Part shown: piece after piece, positions 41,982 to 51,235 of the stretch
Layout of the letters: each line of letters begins with the position of its first letter
How positions within the stretch are numbered: position 1 is the first letter of the stretch
Position numbers and translations under genes: made by a program
The notes under the pieces: generated by a model
What the model saw: the letters and a program-made list of their open reading frames with translations, nothing else
Databases searched by the model: none
What the model was told of the DNA's origin: nothing
NCBI GenBank assembly: GCA_017445225.1
Contig: JAFSUN010000011.1
Coordinates: 147,002 to 211,001, forward strand
Length of the DNA: 64,000 bases
Direction: 5' to 3'
Source of the DNA: Erysipelotrichaceae bacterium
GTDB lineage: Bacteria > Bacillota_I > Bacilli_A > Erysipelotrichales > Erysipelotrichaceae

Positions 41982-42866
41982 ATGTTAGAAATCAGAAACC
42001 TTAGAAAGAATTTCCGCAGCAAGGAAGTACTCCGGGATCTTAACCTTACCGTCGCCGAGGGCAGTGTCTTCGGTCTGGTTGGCATTAACGGGGCCGGCAA
42101 GAGTACCCTGTTAAGATGCATCTGCGGAGTATACCAGCCTGAGAGCGGTCAGGTGATCTTCAATGACAAGGACACCTATTATGATGAAGAGATTCGCAAA
42201 GACATCTTCTTCGTCAGCGATGACGGCTACTTCCCTCACAACTCAACCATATCAAGCATCAAGTGCTTCTATGAAACCTTCTATGATCTTGATGAGGATC
42301 TTTACCGTAAATACCTCAGGACTTTTAATCTCAGCGAGAATGCCCAGATCAACACCTTCTCCAAAGGCATGAAGAGGCAGACTTCCCTGCTGTTTGCCCT
42401 GGCGATCAGGCCGCGTCTGTTATTATTGGACGAGTGCTTTGACGGACTGGACCCGTTAGTAAGGCTCACCTTTAAGAAGGCTCTGGTCGATCTGTTGGAA
42501 GACAAGAGCATTACCGTCATCATTTCCAGCCATAACCTCAAGGAACTGGAAGATATCTGCGACAGTTTCGGCATCCTGGATAATGGTCAGATCAACACCT
42601 ATGGCGATCTGCTGCAGAGCAAGGAAAACATCACCAAGTATCAGCTGGCCTTCCATGAAGATCATGAAAAGGAAGACTTCAGTTCCTTCAATCTCATGAA
42701 CTTTAAGAAGGAAGGAAAAGTCTACACCCTGGTAATCAAGGGCGATAAGGAAGAGACCACCAGACAGCTGGAAGAAATGAAACCGATCCTGTTAAACGAA
42801 CTGCCGGTCAGCTTCGAAGAACTCTTCATTTATGAAGTAGAAAGCAGAGGGCTGTTAAATGAGTAA
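41982..42866 (+). CDS. ABC transporter ATPase (YtrB/EcsA-like)
   Basis: 294 residues from the ATG at 41982 (MLEIRNLRKNF), with GGAGG located in the regulator gene's end. Walker A GINGAGKST, signature FSKGMKRQ (degenerate LSGGQ), Walker B LLLLDECFDGLDP. Note DEC-FDGLD where DEP is usual. The stop overlaps the permease start by 8 bases. Confidence 0.88.
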   Translation: MLEIRNLRKNFRSKEVLRDLNLTVAEGSVFGLVGINGAGKSTLLRCICGVYQPESGQVIFNDKDTYYDEEIRKDIFFVSDDGYFPHNSTISSIKCFYETFYDLDEDLYRKYLRTFNLSENAQINTFSKGMKRQTSLLFALAIRPRLLLLDECFDGLDPLVRLTFKKALVDLLEDKSITVIISSHNLKELEDICDSFGILDNGQINTYGDLLQSKENITKYQLAFHEDHEKEDFSSFNLMNFKKEGKVYTLVIKGDKEETTRQLEEMKPILLNELPVSFEELFIYEVESRGLLNE

Positions 42867-44346
42867 GAAATACTTTGACTATTTACTGAAGTCGCAGAAG
42901 CATTCCATCATCTTCCTGACTGTCATCAATGCCATCGGTCTGGCGGTATCGTTCAGTGCCTTCAACGGCAATAACCGGTTGGAAGCAGCTCTGGGCTGCA
43001 GTCTGATCATCAATATGCTGCTGACATTCATCAGCGGACCGGTCCTGTTCAGGATGGTTGATGACCGCAAGGCTGTTGACACCTACTTCCCCGTCTGTGT
43101 AAAGCGCCGGGACATGCTGAACACCATACTGCTGTTTGCGATCATGCTGGCGGTAATACCGTTCATCGCCGATGTTTCCATTACTGCTTTCATGCAGGTG
43201 TGCTGGAAACACAAGTTTGCCTTTGACTATCTGCGATTTATGCTGCCGGTTACTCTGGCCCTGATCGGTCTGACCGTCTTCAACAGCTGTACCTTCTTGC
43301 TGGCTAACAGCGTGTTTGACGGCATCGTCGCCATGCTGGCATATACCTGCATGCCATTCATCTTCTATGCCGTAACCGGCACCTTCTTTGAGGAATGCAT
43401 CTATGGCTATTCCCCGGATCTTTCAATCTTTGCCTACATGTCTCTGGCTTACAACACCATGAGTAACGGTTTCCTCTCCATAGTATTGCTGAACGAGGGA
43501 ATAAGCTATCTCCCCTGGATCATTGGCGCTGTCCTTTACACGGTCATCGGTTATTATGGCGCCTACCGGAACTTCGTTAACCGTAAGAACGAGCGGGCCG
43601 AAAGCATCTCTGATGAACTGCTGTCCTACCCTGCACTCATCACGATCTATTCAGCTTGTCTGATTCTGACTGTTGCCTTTGCCAGCGGATTGAATGAACT
43701 GTCATTCATCCTCTACTTCCTGATTTTCATTGCCTATACCGTAGCCAACTTCGTCTACAAGAGAAAGATCAGGATCCAGCTTAAGAGCGTGCTGTTCTTT
43801 GTCGGCATGATCGCTCTGGCTACGATACTGACTCATGTTGCCTATAAGACCAACGGATTCGGAATAAGCTATACCTACGACCACCATCCTTCCAATGTGA
43901 GCGTTTCCTACAGCTCCGAGGTTGACCGCTATGGCGAATTCAAGGATATCTTCGATGCCATCAAGGAAAAGGAAGGTTCTTCTTCTCCTTACATCAGCGA
44001 AATCGAATACGGCACCATCAACTTTGAGCTGACCATCAGGGATACGAAGCGGGATGGTTATGATCAGATGATGGAGGTCATCAACCGCTTCCGTGATTCA
44101 TCAATCGCTCAGCATTACGAAGGGACATTGCAACCCAAGTATGATTACTTCCAGACCAGCTGGATGTCACTGACCGAAATCACAGCAACTCGCCACTCTC
44201 GTAACAGTCACTATAGCTGCTATCAGCCCTTAAGCCTTAATGATCTGCTGGTAATTGACCGGTACTGTCCGGTTTACATCAAATTCTACTCGGATATGAA
44301 ATCATTCCGGATATCTGATTACCTGCCATCAGACATTAATATCTGA
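42859..44346 (+). CDS. ABC transporter permease with C-terminal soluble domain
   Basis: 495 residues. About eight membrane segments up to residue 330, then roughly 150 polar residues (from about 345 to the end) predicted outside the membrane, with HHPSNVSVSYSSEVDRYGE. No named subfamily is certain; this plan resembles permeases in GntR-linked antibiotic or envelope stress transporters. Cotranscribed with its ATPase. Substrate unknown. Confidence 0.75.
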   Translation: MSKKYFDYLLKSQKHSIIFLTVINAIGLAVSFSAFNGNNRLEAALGCSLIINMLLTFISGPVLFRMVDDRKAVDTYFPVCVKRRDMLNTILLFAIMLAVIPFIADVSITAFMQVCWKHKFAFDYLRFMLPVTLALIGLTVFNSCTFLLANSVFDGIVAMLAYTCMPFIFYAVTGTFFEECIYGYSPDLSIFAYMSLAYNTMSNGFLSIVLLNEGISYLPWIIGAVLYTVIGYYGAYRNFVNRKNERAESISDELLSYPALITIYSACLILTVAFASGLNELSFILYFLIFIAYTVANFVYKRKIRIQLKSVLFFVGMIALATILTHVAYKTNGFGISYTYDHHPSNVSVSYSSEVDRYGEFKDIFDAIKEKEGSSSPYISEIEYGTINFELTIRDTKRDGYDQMMEVINRFRDSSIAQHYEGTLQPKYDYFQTSWMSLTEITATRHSRNSHYSCYQPLSLNDLLVIDRYCPVYIKFYSDMKSFRISDYLPSDINI

Positions 44347-44354
44347 AAAAAAGC

Positions 44355-44384
44355 AACATGGTCCCACGGTGGACCATGTTTTTT
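44355..44384 (+). terminator. Terminator of the plus-strand GntR-ABC operon
   Basis: 10-bp perfect stem AACATGGTCC/GGACCATGTT, six-base loop, then TTTT. Confidence 0.85.
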
Positions 44385-44458
44385 CAGTAAAAGAGACAAG
44401 TTTCTTCTATATATAATTAGGATGATCGTTTTGATTATGATAAGATACAGGTGAGGAA

Positions 44459-45301
44459 ATGAAGAAGAAAATGATTTACGCCATGTTACTGGCTTTCGCC
44501 GTCTGGTTTCTATACCACGAAAATACCACCCTGGATACCGAAAGGCATCTTCTTTCCTTTTCTTCCCTTCCTGCTGACTTTGACGGTTTCCGGATTGCGC
44601 AGGTTTCGGACTTCCATAACTGTCAGAACAACAAACTCCGGGAAAGCATCATCCGGGAATTAAGGGAAAGCCGTCCCGACATCATCGTCATCACCGGCGA
44701 TCTGATCGACTCCCGGCGCACCGATGTTGACAGCGCCATCTCCTTTGTCCAGGCCATCAGGGACATTGCCCCGATCTATTATGTTACCGGCAATCACGAA
44801 TCCCGGGTTCAGCAGTATTATACTCTGCAGAAGAAACTGAACGATCTGGAAATAACCGTGCTGCATGATGCCGCGGTTCAGTTGGAAAAAGGCAGCAGTC
44901 ATCTGAACATCATCGGAATTGATGACCCGGACTTTTCCGGTGTCAGTACCCTGATGGAGGAAACACCGGATATGATCGCCTGGAAGATCAATGATCTGAA
45001 AGAAAGGGACGGCTTCAACCTCGTCCTGTGTCACCGTCCCGAACTGTTTGAAACCTATGTTTCCTGCGCTGTAGACCTGGTATTCTGCGGTCATGCCCAT
45101 GGCGGCCAGATCCGGCTGCCCTTCATCGGCGGGCTCTATGCCCCTCATCAGGGATTTTTCCCCTCTTATACGTCCGGCTGTTACCGGGAAGCCAATACCA
45201 CGATGGTCGTCTCCCGGGGACTTGGCAATTCCCTGGCGCCCTTCCGGATCTTCGATCATCCGAATCTGGTGATCGTCGAGATGTCAACACAAGACAATTA
45301 A
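44459..45301 (+). CDS. Membrane-anchored metallophosphoesterase (YkuE-like)
   Basis: 280 residues. An N-terminal hydrophobic segment (about 5-18) with no cleavage site anchors it. Catalytic motifs: QVSDFHNC, TGDLIDSR, VTGNHES, CHRPELF and CGHAHGGQIRLP, a complete calcineurin-like two-metal centre of the YkuE/YaeI type. Relatives act on membrane or cell-wall phosphodiesters. Ribosome binding site AGGTGAGG. Followed by an mscS gene 39 bases later with its own -10. Confidence 0.85.
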   Translation: MKKKMIYAMLLAFAVWFLYHENTTLDTERHLLSFSSLPADFDGFRIAQVSDFHNCQNNKLRESIIRELRESRPDIIVITGDLIDSRRTDVDSAISFVQAIRDIAPIYYVTGNHESRVQQYYTLQKKLNDLEITVLHDAAVQLEKGSSHLNIIGIDDPDFSGVSTLMEETPDMIAWKINDLKERDGFNLVLCHRPELFETYVSCAVDLVFCGHAHGGQIRLPFIGGLYAPHQGFFPSYTSGCYREANTTMVVSRGLGNSLAPFRIFDHPNLVIVEMSTQDN

Positions 45302-45313
45302 GTGATAATTTCA

Positions 45314-45319
45314 TATAAT
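45314..45319 (+). promoter_or_regulatory. -10 element before the second mscS gene
   Basis: Perfect TATAAT with AAGACA 17 bases upstream (45291-45296). Weak -35, so partial independence from the upstream gene. Confidence 0.45.
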
Positions 45320-45340
45320 AGATAAGTAGAGGTATTCGTT

Positions 45341-46153
45341 ATGGAAGAATTCAAGAATAAGGTAATCAACGTCTTAGTGACCTACGGCAGCAAGCTGCTG
45401 TTAGCCCTCGTCGCCCTGGTGATCGGCATGTTCATCATCAAGAACGTCAAGACGCTGATGACTAAGAAGGAAGAGGAATCCAGTCTGGATGCGACGCTGG
45501 CCGTCGTCCTGCGCAATGTCGTCAATCTGATTCTTTACGGCATCCTGATCTTTACGATCGTCGAGATCCTGGGCGTGCCGATGACCTCGGTCATGGCTCT
45601 GATCGCTTCCTGCGGTCTGGCCATCGGTCTGTCCCTGCAGGGGGCCCTTTCCAACTTCGCCGGCGGCCTGATCATCATCCTGTTCAAGCCCTTCAAGGTC
45701 GGTGACTACATCGAATCCAATTCTTCCCAGGGTACCGTCAAGGACATCAACATGTTCTATACCGTGCTGGTGACCCTCGACAACAACCGCATTTCCATTC
45801 CCAATGGCGAGCTGATGAATTCCAGCATCGTCAACTACAGCATTGAAAAAACCCGCCGGATCGACCTGGACTTCAAGATCACCAACGACTGCGATGCCGA
45901 CTTTGCCGGCAAGGTACTGCTGGAAGCCGCCAGTTCTACCGAGGGAATTCTCCTTGATCCCCCGCCGTTTGCCCGGCTGGCCGCCGTCGATGATGACACC
46001 TACATCTTCACGGTAAGGGTCTGGGTCGAAAGCAACGATTACTGGGACCGCTACTTCGACGTCCTGGAAAACTGTTCCAAGGCCCTGACTGCCAACGGCA
46101 TTGACGACCCGGAGGAAAGAATGGCCGTCCGCATCGTCAAGGACGACGATTAA
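45341..46153 (+). CDS. mscS: MscS-family mechanosensitive channel
   Basis: 270 residues. Three membrane segments, pore helix [25 protein letters not shown], then the beta domain [22 protein letters not shown] and [20 protein letters not shown]. Same family as the channel at 30.1 kb but clearly diverged, so not a recent duplicate. GAGG ribosome binding site. Strong terminator after it. Confidence 0.9.
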   Translation: MEEFKNKVINVLVTYGSKLLLALVALVIGMFIIKNVKTLMTKKEEESSLDATLAVVLRNVVNLILYGILIFTIVEILGVPMTSVMALIASCGLAIGLSLQGALSNFAGGLIIILFKPFKVGDYIESNSSQGTVKDINMFYTVLVTLDNNRISIPNGELMNSSIVNYSIEKTRRIDLDFKITNDCDADFAGKVLLEAASSTEGILLDPPPFARLAAVDDDTYIFTVRVWVESNDYWDRYFDVLENCSKALTANGIDDPEERMAVRIVKDDD

Positions 46154-46167
46154 CAGAAAAACCTTCA

Positions 46168-46191
46168 AGAGCACGCAGTGCTCTTTTTTTA
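46168..46191 (+). terminator. Terminator after the second mscS gene
   Basis: 7-bp perfect stem AGAGCAC/GTGCTCT, three-base loop, seven T. Confidence 0.85.
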
Positions 46192-46197
46192 ATCATG

Positions 46198-46222
46198 AAA
46201 AAAACAGGATCGCTCCTGTTTT
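46198..46222 (-). terminator. Terminator of the nucleoside transporter operon
   Basis: Minus strand AAAACAGGA/TCCTGTTTT with four-base loop, continuing into a run of seven T. Immediately after the last permease gene. Confidence 0.85.
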
Positions 46223-46227
46223 AATCA

Positions 46228-47259
46228 TTATCTTTCTTCACGGAAGTAGGAGACGCCCAGCGCACCCGGTGCCTGGTTTTCCCGCTTCTTTTTCTTGCTG
46301 ACGAAGATCAGAACGATGACCGTTACCAGATATGGGATCATCTGATAGAGATTCTGCAGATAGGTCGATCTGTCGATCTTCATTAACTTCAGCAGAACGG
46401 CATTGATGCCGCTGGGTACGTACAGGAACAGCCAGTAACATAAACCGAACAGGTAGGCTCCCCAGATGGAGTTGCGCGGCTTCCAGGTTGTAAAGATTAC
46501 CAGAGCCACGGCCAGCCAGCCCAGGGCTTCGATGATGGAGTCATTGGCCCAGGTTCCCTTGGTATAGTCCATGACATAGAACATGCCGCCCAGTCCGGCG
46601 ATGGCACCTCCAGCGATGAAGGACAGATACTTGTATCTGGTTACGTTGATGCCGGCAGCATCGGCCGTAGCCGGGTTTTCACCGACGGCTCGTAAGTTCA
46701 GACCGACGGAGGTCTTGTTGAGGAACAGATCAGCAGTGATGGCCAGAATCACGGTCACATAAACGAACCAGCCGAACTTGAAGATGGTTTCCGACAGGAA
46801 GCCCAGCTTCTCGGAAAGGAACGGAATGGAAGCTCTGATGGCCCGGGAAGTGATCGGCACGTTGATCTGGCCGACACCGCCTGACAGTTTCATCAGAGAG
46901 CCGCCTAAGAAGTTGGCAGCACCGGTTCCCAGAATGGTCAGGGACAGACCAGTGACGTTCTGATTGGCTCTTAAGGTTACGGTCAGCAGCGCATAGATGA
47001 AGCCGGCCAGACCGCAGATGACGATGGTGGAAACAATGGAGATCAGTACGCCCATGAAGGCGTTGGGATTGGCAGCCCTGGTCTCATAGAGGAAGGCTCC
47101 GGTCAGGGAAGCCATGCCGCCCAGCATCATGATACCCGGGGTACCCAGGTTCAGGCCGCCGGCCTTCTGGTTGATGGTTTCACCGATCGAGCCCAGCATG
47201 ATGACGGTTCCGAAAGTTACGGCGCTGGTTATCCAGGCAAGAAGATTGGCATAATCCAT
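46228..47259 (-). CDS. Nucleoside-type ABC transporter permease (NupQ-like)
   Basis: 343 residues, about nine to ten membrane segments. Typical RbsC/BMP-linked permease features: INQKAGGLNLGTPGIMMLGGMAS and LRAVGENPATADAAGINVTRYKYLS (EAA-like ATPase contact). Third component of a guanosine/nucleoside importer. One base after the previous permease gene. Confidence 0.88.
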   Translation of the reverse strand: MDYANLLAWITSAVTFGTVIMLGSIGETINQKAGGLNLGTPGIMMLGGMASLTGAFLYETRAANPNAFMGVLISIVSTIVICGLAGFIYALLTVTLRANQNVTGLSLTILGTGAANFLGGSLMKLSGGVGQINVPITSRAIRASIPFLSEKLGFLSETIFKFGWFVYVTVILAITADLFLNKTSVGLNLRAVGENPATADAAGINVTRYKYLSFIAGGAIAGLGGMFYVMDYTKGTWANDSIIEALGWLAVALVIFTTWKPRNSIWGAYLFGLCYWLFLYVPSGINAVLLKLMKIDRSTYLQNLYQMIPYLVTVIVLIFVSKKKKRENQAPGALGVSYFREER

Positions 47260-47260
47260 A

Positions 47261-48346
47261 CTATCTGTCCTCCTTCTTTCTGAAGATCACGTTGTAATTG
47301 ATGAAGAATTCGCTGGCCAGGATGAACAGCAACATGATTCCGGTTACGATGCTGGAAGCATACTGATTGAAGTTGAAGTCACTGGCGATCTGCGTAGCGC
47401 CCTTTTCCAGGAAGACCAGGAATACGGAGAAGACCGTCATGATGAACGGGTTCAGCTTGCTCAGCCAGGCAACGATGATGGAAGTGAAGCCGCGGCCGCC
47501 GATGATGCCCTTGGAAACGGTATGGGAAATGCCGCTGACCTGGACGAAGCCGGCGATGCCGCAGATGGCACCGGACAGCGCCATCGTCCGCATGATGACC
47601 TTGGGGACATTGATGCCGGCGTACTTGGCGGTATTGACGCTTTCACCGATGACGGTGATCTCGTAGCCGTGCTTGCTGAAGGTCAGGTAGACGAAGATCG
47701 CGATCATGATGATGAGGGCGATGATGACGATCAGTACATACTGGTTATTGAAGAGGTTCGGCAGCCAGCCGATCTCGCTCTCCATGTTGATGATGCCGAC
47801 GGAATGGGAACCTTTGGTATCCCAGATGTCGACGAAGTATTCCACGATCTGAATCGCGATGTAATTCATCATCAGCGTAAACAGCGTTTCGTTGGTTTCG
47901 TATTTGGCCTTGAAGTAGCCCGGAATGAAGCCCCACAGAGCACCGATGGCGATGGCAGATACCAGCATTAGCACGATCAGCAGCGCGGTCGGGATCTTGC
48001 CGGAGAAGTAGATCATCCAGGCACCGGCAGCCAGACCGCCGATCAGAGCCTGTCCTTCCGCACCGGTATTCCAGAAGCGCATCTTGAAGGCCGGGGTCAG
48101 AGCCAGAGCCACGATCAGCATGAAGGCGGCATCCCTTAAGGTGATCCAGGTCCTGCGGGCGGATCCGAAGGCACCCTTGTACATTGAGGCAAAGATCTGA
48201 GCGGGGTTGAGCTTGGTAACGGAGTAGATGAAGGCCGAAGAGACGACCAGAGCCAGGACGATGAAGATGGCCCGGATGATCACAGCCTGCCACAGGGGCC
48301 GGTTGTCATTCTTGGTTATTCTGATTAACGGTTGTTTATTGGCCAT
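47261..48346 (-). CDS. Nucleoside-type ABC transporter permease (NupP-like)
   Basis: 361 residues, about ten membrane segments; FWNTGAEGQALIGGLAAGA and VIGESVNTAKYAGINVPKVIMRTM are the family landmarks. Pairs with the next permease as the heterodimeric pore. One base after the ATPase gene. Confidence 0.88.
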   Translation of the reverse strand: MANKQPLIRITKNDNRPLWQAVIIRAIFIVLALVVSSAFIYSVTKLNPAQIFASMYKGAFGSARRTWITLRDAAFMLIVALALTPAFKMRFWNTGAEGQALIGGLAAGAWMIYFSGKIPTALLIVLMLVSAIAIGALWGFIPGYFKAKYETNETLFTLMMNYIAIQIVEYFVDIWDTKGSHSVGIINMESEIGWLPNLFNNQYVLIVIIALIIMIAIFVYLTFSKHGYEITVIGESVNTAKYAGINVPKVIMRTMALSGAICGIAGFVQVSGISHTVSKGIIGGRGFTSIIVAWLSKLNPFIMTVFSVFLVFLEKGATQIASDFNFNQYASSIVTGIMLLFILASEFFINYNVIFRKKEDR

Positions 48347-48347
48347 G

Positions 48348-49871
48348 CTATGCTCCTTTCCGGTGGGTCATTAATAAGCCCACTTCGTCCTTGGTAGTGG
48401 TACGGCCGTCGAGGATGCCGTTTACCCGGCCCTCACAGAGAACCAGGATCCGGTCGCTTAATCCCAAGAGCACGTCGAGGTCTTCGCCGACGTAGATGAC
48501 GGCTACGCCCTTCTTCTTCTGTTCATTCAGCAAGTTGTAAATGGCATAAGAGGTGTTGATGTCCAGACCTCTGGTGGCGTAGGCGGTCATCAAGACCGTC
48601 GGCTTGTTGTTGATCTCACGGCCGACCAGAACCTTCTGGACGTTGCCGCCGGAGAGCTTTCTGACCGGATACTCCAGATCCGGAGTCTTGACATCGAGCT
48701 CATCCTTGATCTTGGCCGCCGTAGCCTGCGGTTGCTGACGGTGCAGGAACGGTCCTGAGCCCTTGCGGTAGCGCTTCAGCATGACGTTGTCGGTCATGCC
48801 CATGTTGCCGACCAGGCCCATGCCCAGGCGGTCTTCCGGTACGAAGGCCAGGTGCAGGCCGAAGCCGATGATCTCCTTGGTAGTCAGACCAACCAGCTGA
48901 TGGACGCCATGGGCGGTAGAGTTATAGATGATGCTGCCGCCCTCTTCGCATTTCTGCAAGCCCATGATGGCTTCCAGCAGTTCCTTCTGGCCGCAGCCGG
49001 AGATGCCGGCGATACCCAGTACTTCACCGCTGTAAAGGTCAAAAGTTACGTCATTGACGACTTTCTTGCCTTCTTGATTAATAACGGTAACATTCTTGAC
49101 TTCCAGGCGCTTTTCCCTGTGTTCCACCAGATCGCGCTGGATGTTCAGCTCGATCTTCTCGCCGACCATCATTTCGGTCAGTTGCTGAGCCGTAGTTTCC
49201 GCCGTATTGACGGTACCGATGGTTTCTCCCTTGCGTAAGATGGTCACGCGGTCGGAGATCTCCAGTACCTCGTGCAGTTTATGAGTAATGATGACGATGG
49301 CCTTGCCATCTTCACGCATGTTTCTTAAGACGTTAAATAACTTTTCGGTTTCCTGAGGAGTCAGAACTGTGGTCGGTTCATCCAGAATGAGGATCTCGGC
49401 TCCCCGGTAGAGGGTCTTGACGATTTCAAGAGTCTGTTTCTGTGAGACGTTCATCTCATGAACTTTCATGTTCAGGTCCAGGTCAAAGCCATAACGGTCA
49501 CAGATCTCCCGGGCCTTCTTTTCTGCATATCTGATGTTTTTCTTTTCCTTGTCTTCCAGCCCCAGGACGATGTTCTCGACAGCCGTGAAGACATCGATGA
49601 GCTTGAAGTGCTGATGGATCATGCCGATGCCCAGATCAAAGGCATCCTTGGGATCCTTGATGGAAACCAGCTTGCCGTCTACGTAGATCTCGCCGCTGTC
49701 CGGATAGTAAATGCCCGCCAGCATGTTCATGATGGTGGTCTTGCCGCTTCCGTTTTCACCCAGCAAAGCCAGGATCTCGTGATGTCTGATGTTCAGACAG
49801 GCGTTTTTATTGGCCACAACGGGACCGAAGGTCTTGGTGATGTTCTTCAGTTCTACTGCGTAATTTTCCAT
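48348..49871 (-). CDS. Nucleoside-type ABC transporter ATPase, two-domain (NupO-like)
   Basis: 507 residues from the ATG at 49871, preceded by GAGGAG; a 24-base longer frame starts in the intergenic gap. First ATPase domain: Walker A GENGSGKTT, signature-like MNVSQKQTLEI (degenerate), Walker B ILILDEPTTVLTP. Second domain: GISGCGQKEL in place of Walker A (lysine in an altered context), signature KLSGGNVQKVLVGRE. Two fused domains are usual for BMP-type importers. Cytoplasmic side of the membrane. Confidence 0.9.
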   Translation of the reverse strand: MENYAVELKNITKTFGPVVANKNACLNIRHHEILALLGENGSGKTTIMNMLAGIYYPDSGEIYVDGKLVSIKDPKDAFDLGIGMIHQHFKLIDVFTAVENIVLGLEDKEKKNIRYAEKKAREICDRYGFDLDLNMKVHEMNVSQKQTLEIVKTLYRGAEILILDEPTTVLTPQETEKLFNVLRNMREDGKAIVIITHKLHEVLEISDRVTILRKGETIGTVNTAETTAQQLTEMMVGEKIELNIQRDLVEHREKRLEVKNVTVINQEGKKVVNDVTFDLYSGEVLGIAGISGCGQKELLEAIMGLQKCEEGGSIIYNSTAHGVHQLVGLTTKEIIGFGLHLAFVPEDRLGMGLVGNMGMTDNVMLKRYRKGSGPFLHRQQPQATAAKIKDELDVKTPDLEYPVRKLSGGNVQKVLVGREINNKPTVLMTAYATRGLDINTSYAIYNLLNEQKKKGVAVIYVGEDLDVLLGLSDRILVLCEGRVNGILDGRTTTKDEVGLLMTHRKGA

Positions 49872-49950
49872 AAAGTCTCCTCTCTTCCAACCCAACAGGC
49901 AGGAAAGGACTTCCTGCCTGCTGGTGGATCAATAGTATTAAAATCTGATT

Positions 49951-51153
49951 TTAGTAAACAACGTCCAGGTTGGTGATGCCGTCGATGACGAAGGCGAAGC
50001 TAGGAGCAGAAATGGATTCTGACTCATGATAGTAGCCGTCCTTGACATTCGGAGTAGCATCAGTCAGCTGAGCGCCTTCAACGGTGAAGGTGGTGACATC
50101 GAATACATGTAACTTACCGGCCTTGATGTCGGCGATGGCCTTGTCAACGGCTTCCTGAGTTCCGGCAGCGCAGCTTGGGCCTAACTTGGTGATGGCAACA
50201 GCACCGGTCTCATATCCTTCGGCCCAGTCGGTAGCGATCTTTTCGCCCTTTAACCACTGGTTGAAGGCATACTTGTAATAGACACCCCAGTTGTTGGTAG
50301 CGCTGGTCAGAGCAGCTGTCGGAGCAGCTGTCAGCATGTCAACGTTATAACCGACTGAGTAAACTTCAGCACCCTTTTCATGAGCAGCCTGAACGGCGGC
50401 CGGGGCACCGGTGGAGTCAGCGTGCTGGCCAATGATGACACAGCCGTTGGCCATTAACTTTTCAGCAGCAGCACCTTCCTTGGTGATGTCGAACCAGCTG
50501 CCGGTATAGGTGACCTGCATGGCTACCTTGTCATATACGGACTTGATGCCCAGATAGAAGGCGGTTAAGCCGGAAACAACTTCGGCATAGGTGTAAGCGC
50601 CGACATATCCGATCTTGACATTGCCCTTTTCATCCAGGTTTTCCGGCTTGATCTTGCCGGCTTCAACTAATTCCTTAACCTTCATGCCGGCTACGATTCC
50701 GGATACGTAACGTGATTCGTAAACCTTGGTGAAGACGTTGGAGAAGTTGGCCAGTCCGCTCTTGGCAGCGGTATCGCCGGTATCAGCTACGAAGTGGACA
50801 TTTGGATAAGCCTTGGCAGCCTTTTCCATGAATGACTGATGGCCGTAGGAATTACTGATGATCAGAGTGCATCCTTCCTCAACGAGGTTTTCGGCCTGAG
50901 CAGTAACTTCTTCGCTTTCCGGAATGTTGGTTCTGATGATAACGCGGTCAGAAATTCCCAGTTCCTTGGCAGCTTCGGCAATGCCTGACAAGTGAGCGAA
51001 TGAGTAGCCTTCGCTTTCGTCGCCGACGGAGATGACGCCGATCTTGGCAACCTTCTCAGGGGTGGCATTGTTGTTATTGCCGCTGTTATTGCAGCCGGTC
51101 AGTGTGCACATCATCATAAGTGCCACTAAGATAAGAGTGATAGTTTTCTTCAT
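49951..51153 (-). CDS. BMP-family nucleoside-binding lipoprotein (BmpA/NupN-like)
   Basis: 400 residues. Lipobox ends LTGC (cysteine 21), then a Asn-rich linker. KIGVISVGDESEGYSFAHLSGIAEA, FVADTGDTAAKSGLANF and GYVGAYTYAEVVSGLTAFYLG are the BMP landmarks. Binds nucleosides outside the cell and delivers them to the permeases. Ligand within the purine group is suggested by the xpt gene directly upstream. Confidence 0.88.
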   Translation of the reverse strand: MKKTITLILVALMMMCTLTGCNNSGNNNNATPEKVAKIGVISVGDESEGYSFAHLSGIAEAAKELGISDRVIIRTNIPESEEVTAQAENLVEEGCTLIISNSYGHQSFMEKAAKAYPNVHFVADTGDTAAKSGLANFSNVFTKVYESRYVSGIVAGMKVKELVEAGKIKPENLDEKGNVKIGYVGAYTYAEVVSGLTAFYLGIKSVYDKVAMQVTYTGSWFDITKEGAAAEKLMANGCVIIGQHADSTGAPAAVQAAHEKGAEVYSVGYNVDMLTAAPTAALTSATNNWGVYYKYAFNQWLKGEKIATDWAEGYETGAVAITKLGPSCAAGTQEAVDKAIADIKAGKLHVFDVTTFTVEGAQLTDATPNVKDGYYHESESISAPSFAFVIDGITNLDVVY

Positions 51154-51184
51154 AAGTTCCTCCCTTAACTCTCTTTATAATTAA

Positions 51185-51206
51185 ATGGTTACCCATTAAT
51201 TACCTT
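51185..51206. promoter_or_regulatory. Inverted repeat upstream of the BMP lipoprotein gene
   Basis: Near-palindrome TTAATGG-GTAA-CCATTTAA (minus strand) about 35-55 bases before the ATG, in the AT-rich gap where the promoter must lie. Candidate operator for a purine regulator; no clear purine riboswitch is present. Confidence 0.35.
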
Positions 51207-51235
51207 TGATAAAGAAAAATGAACCCGGTCCGGTG

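Noticed and set aside
44412..44417. TATAAT as promoter of the anchored metallophosphoesterase
   Set aside because: No acceptable -35 at 16-18 bases and AT-rich context; kept out of the feature list as not decidable.
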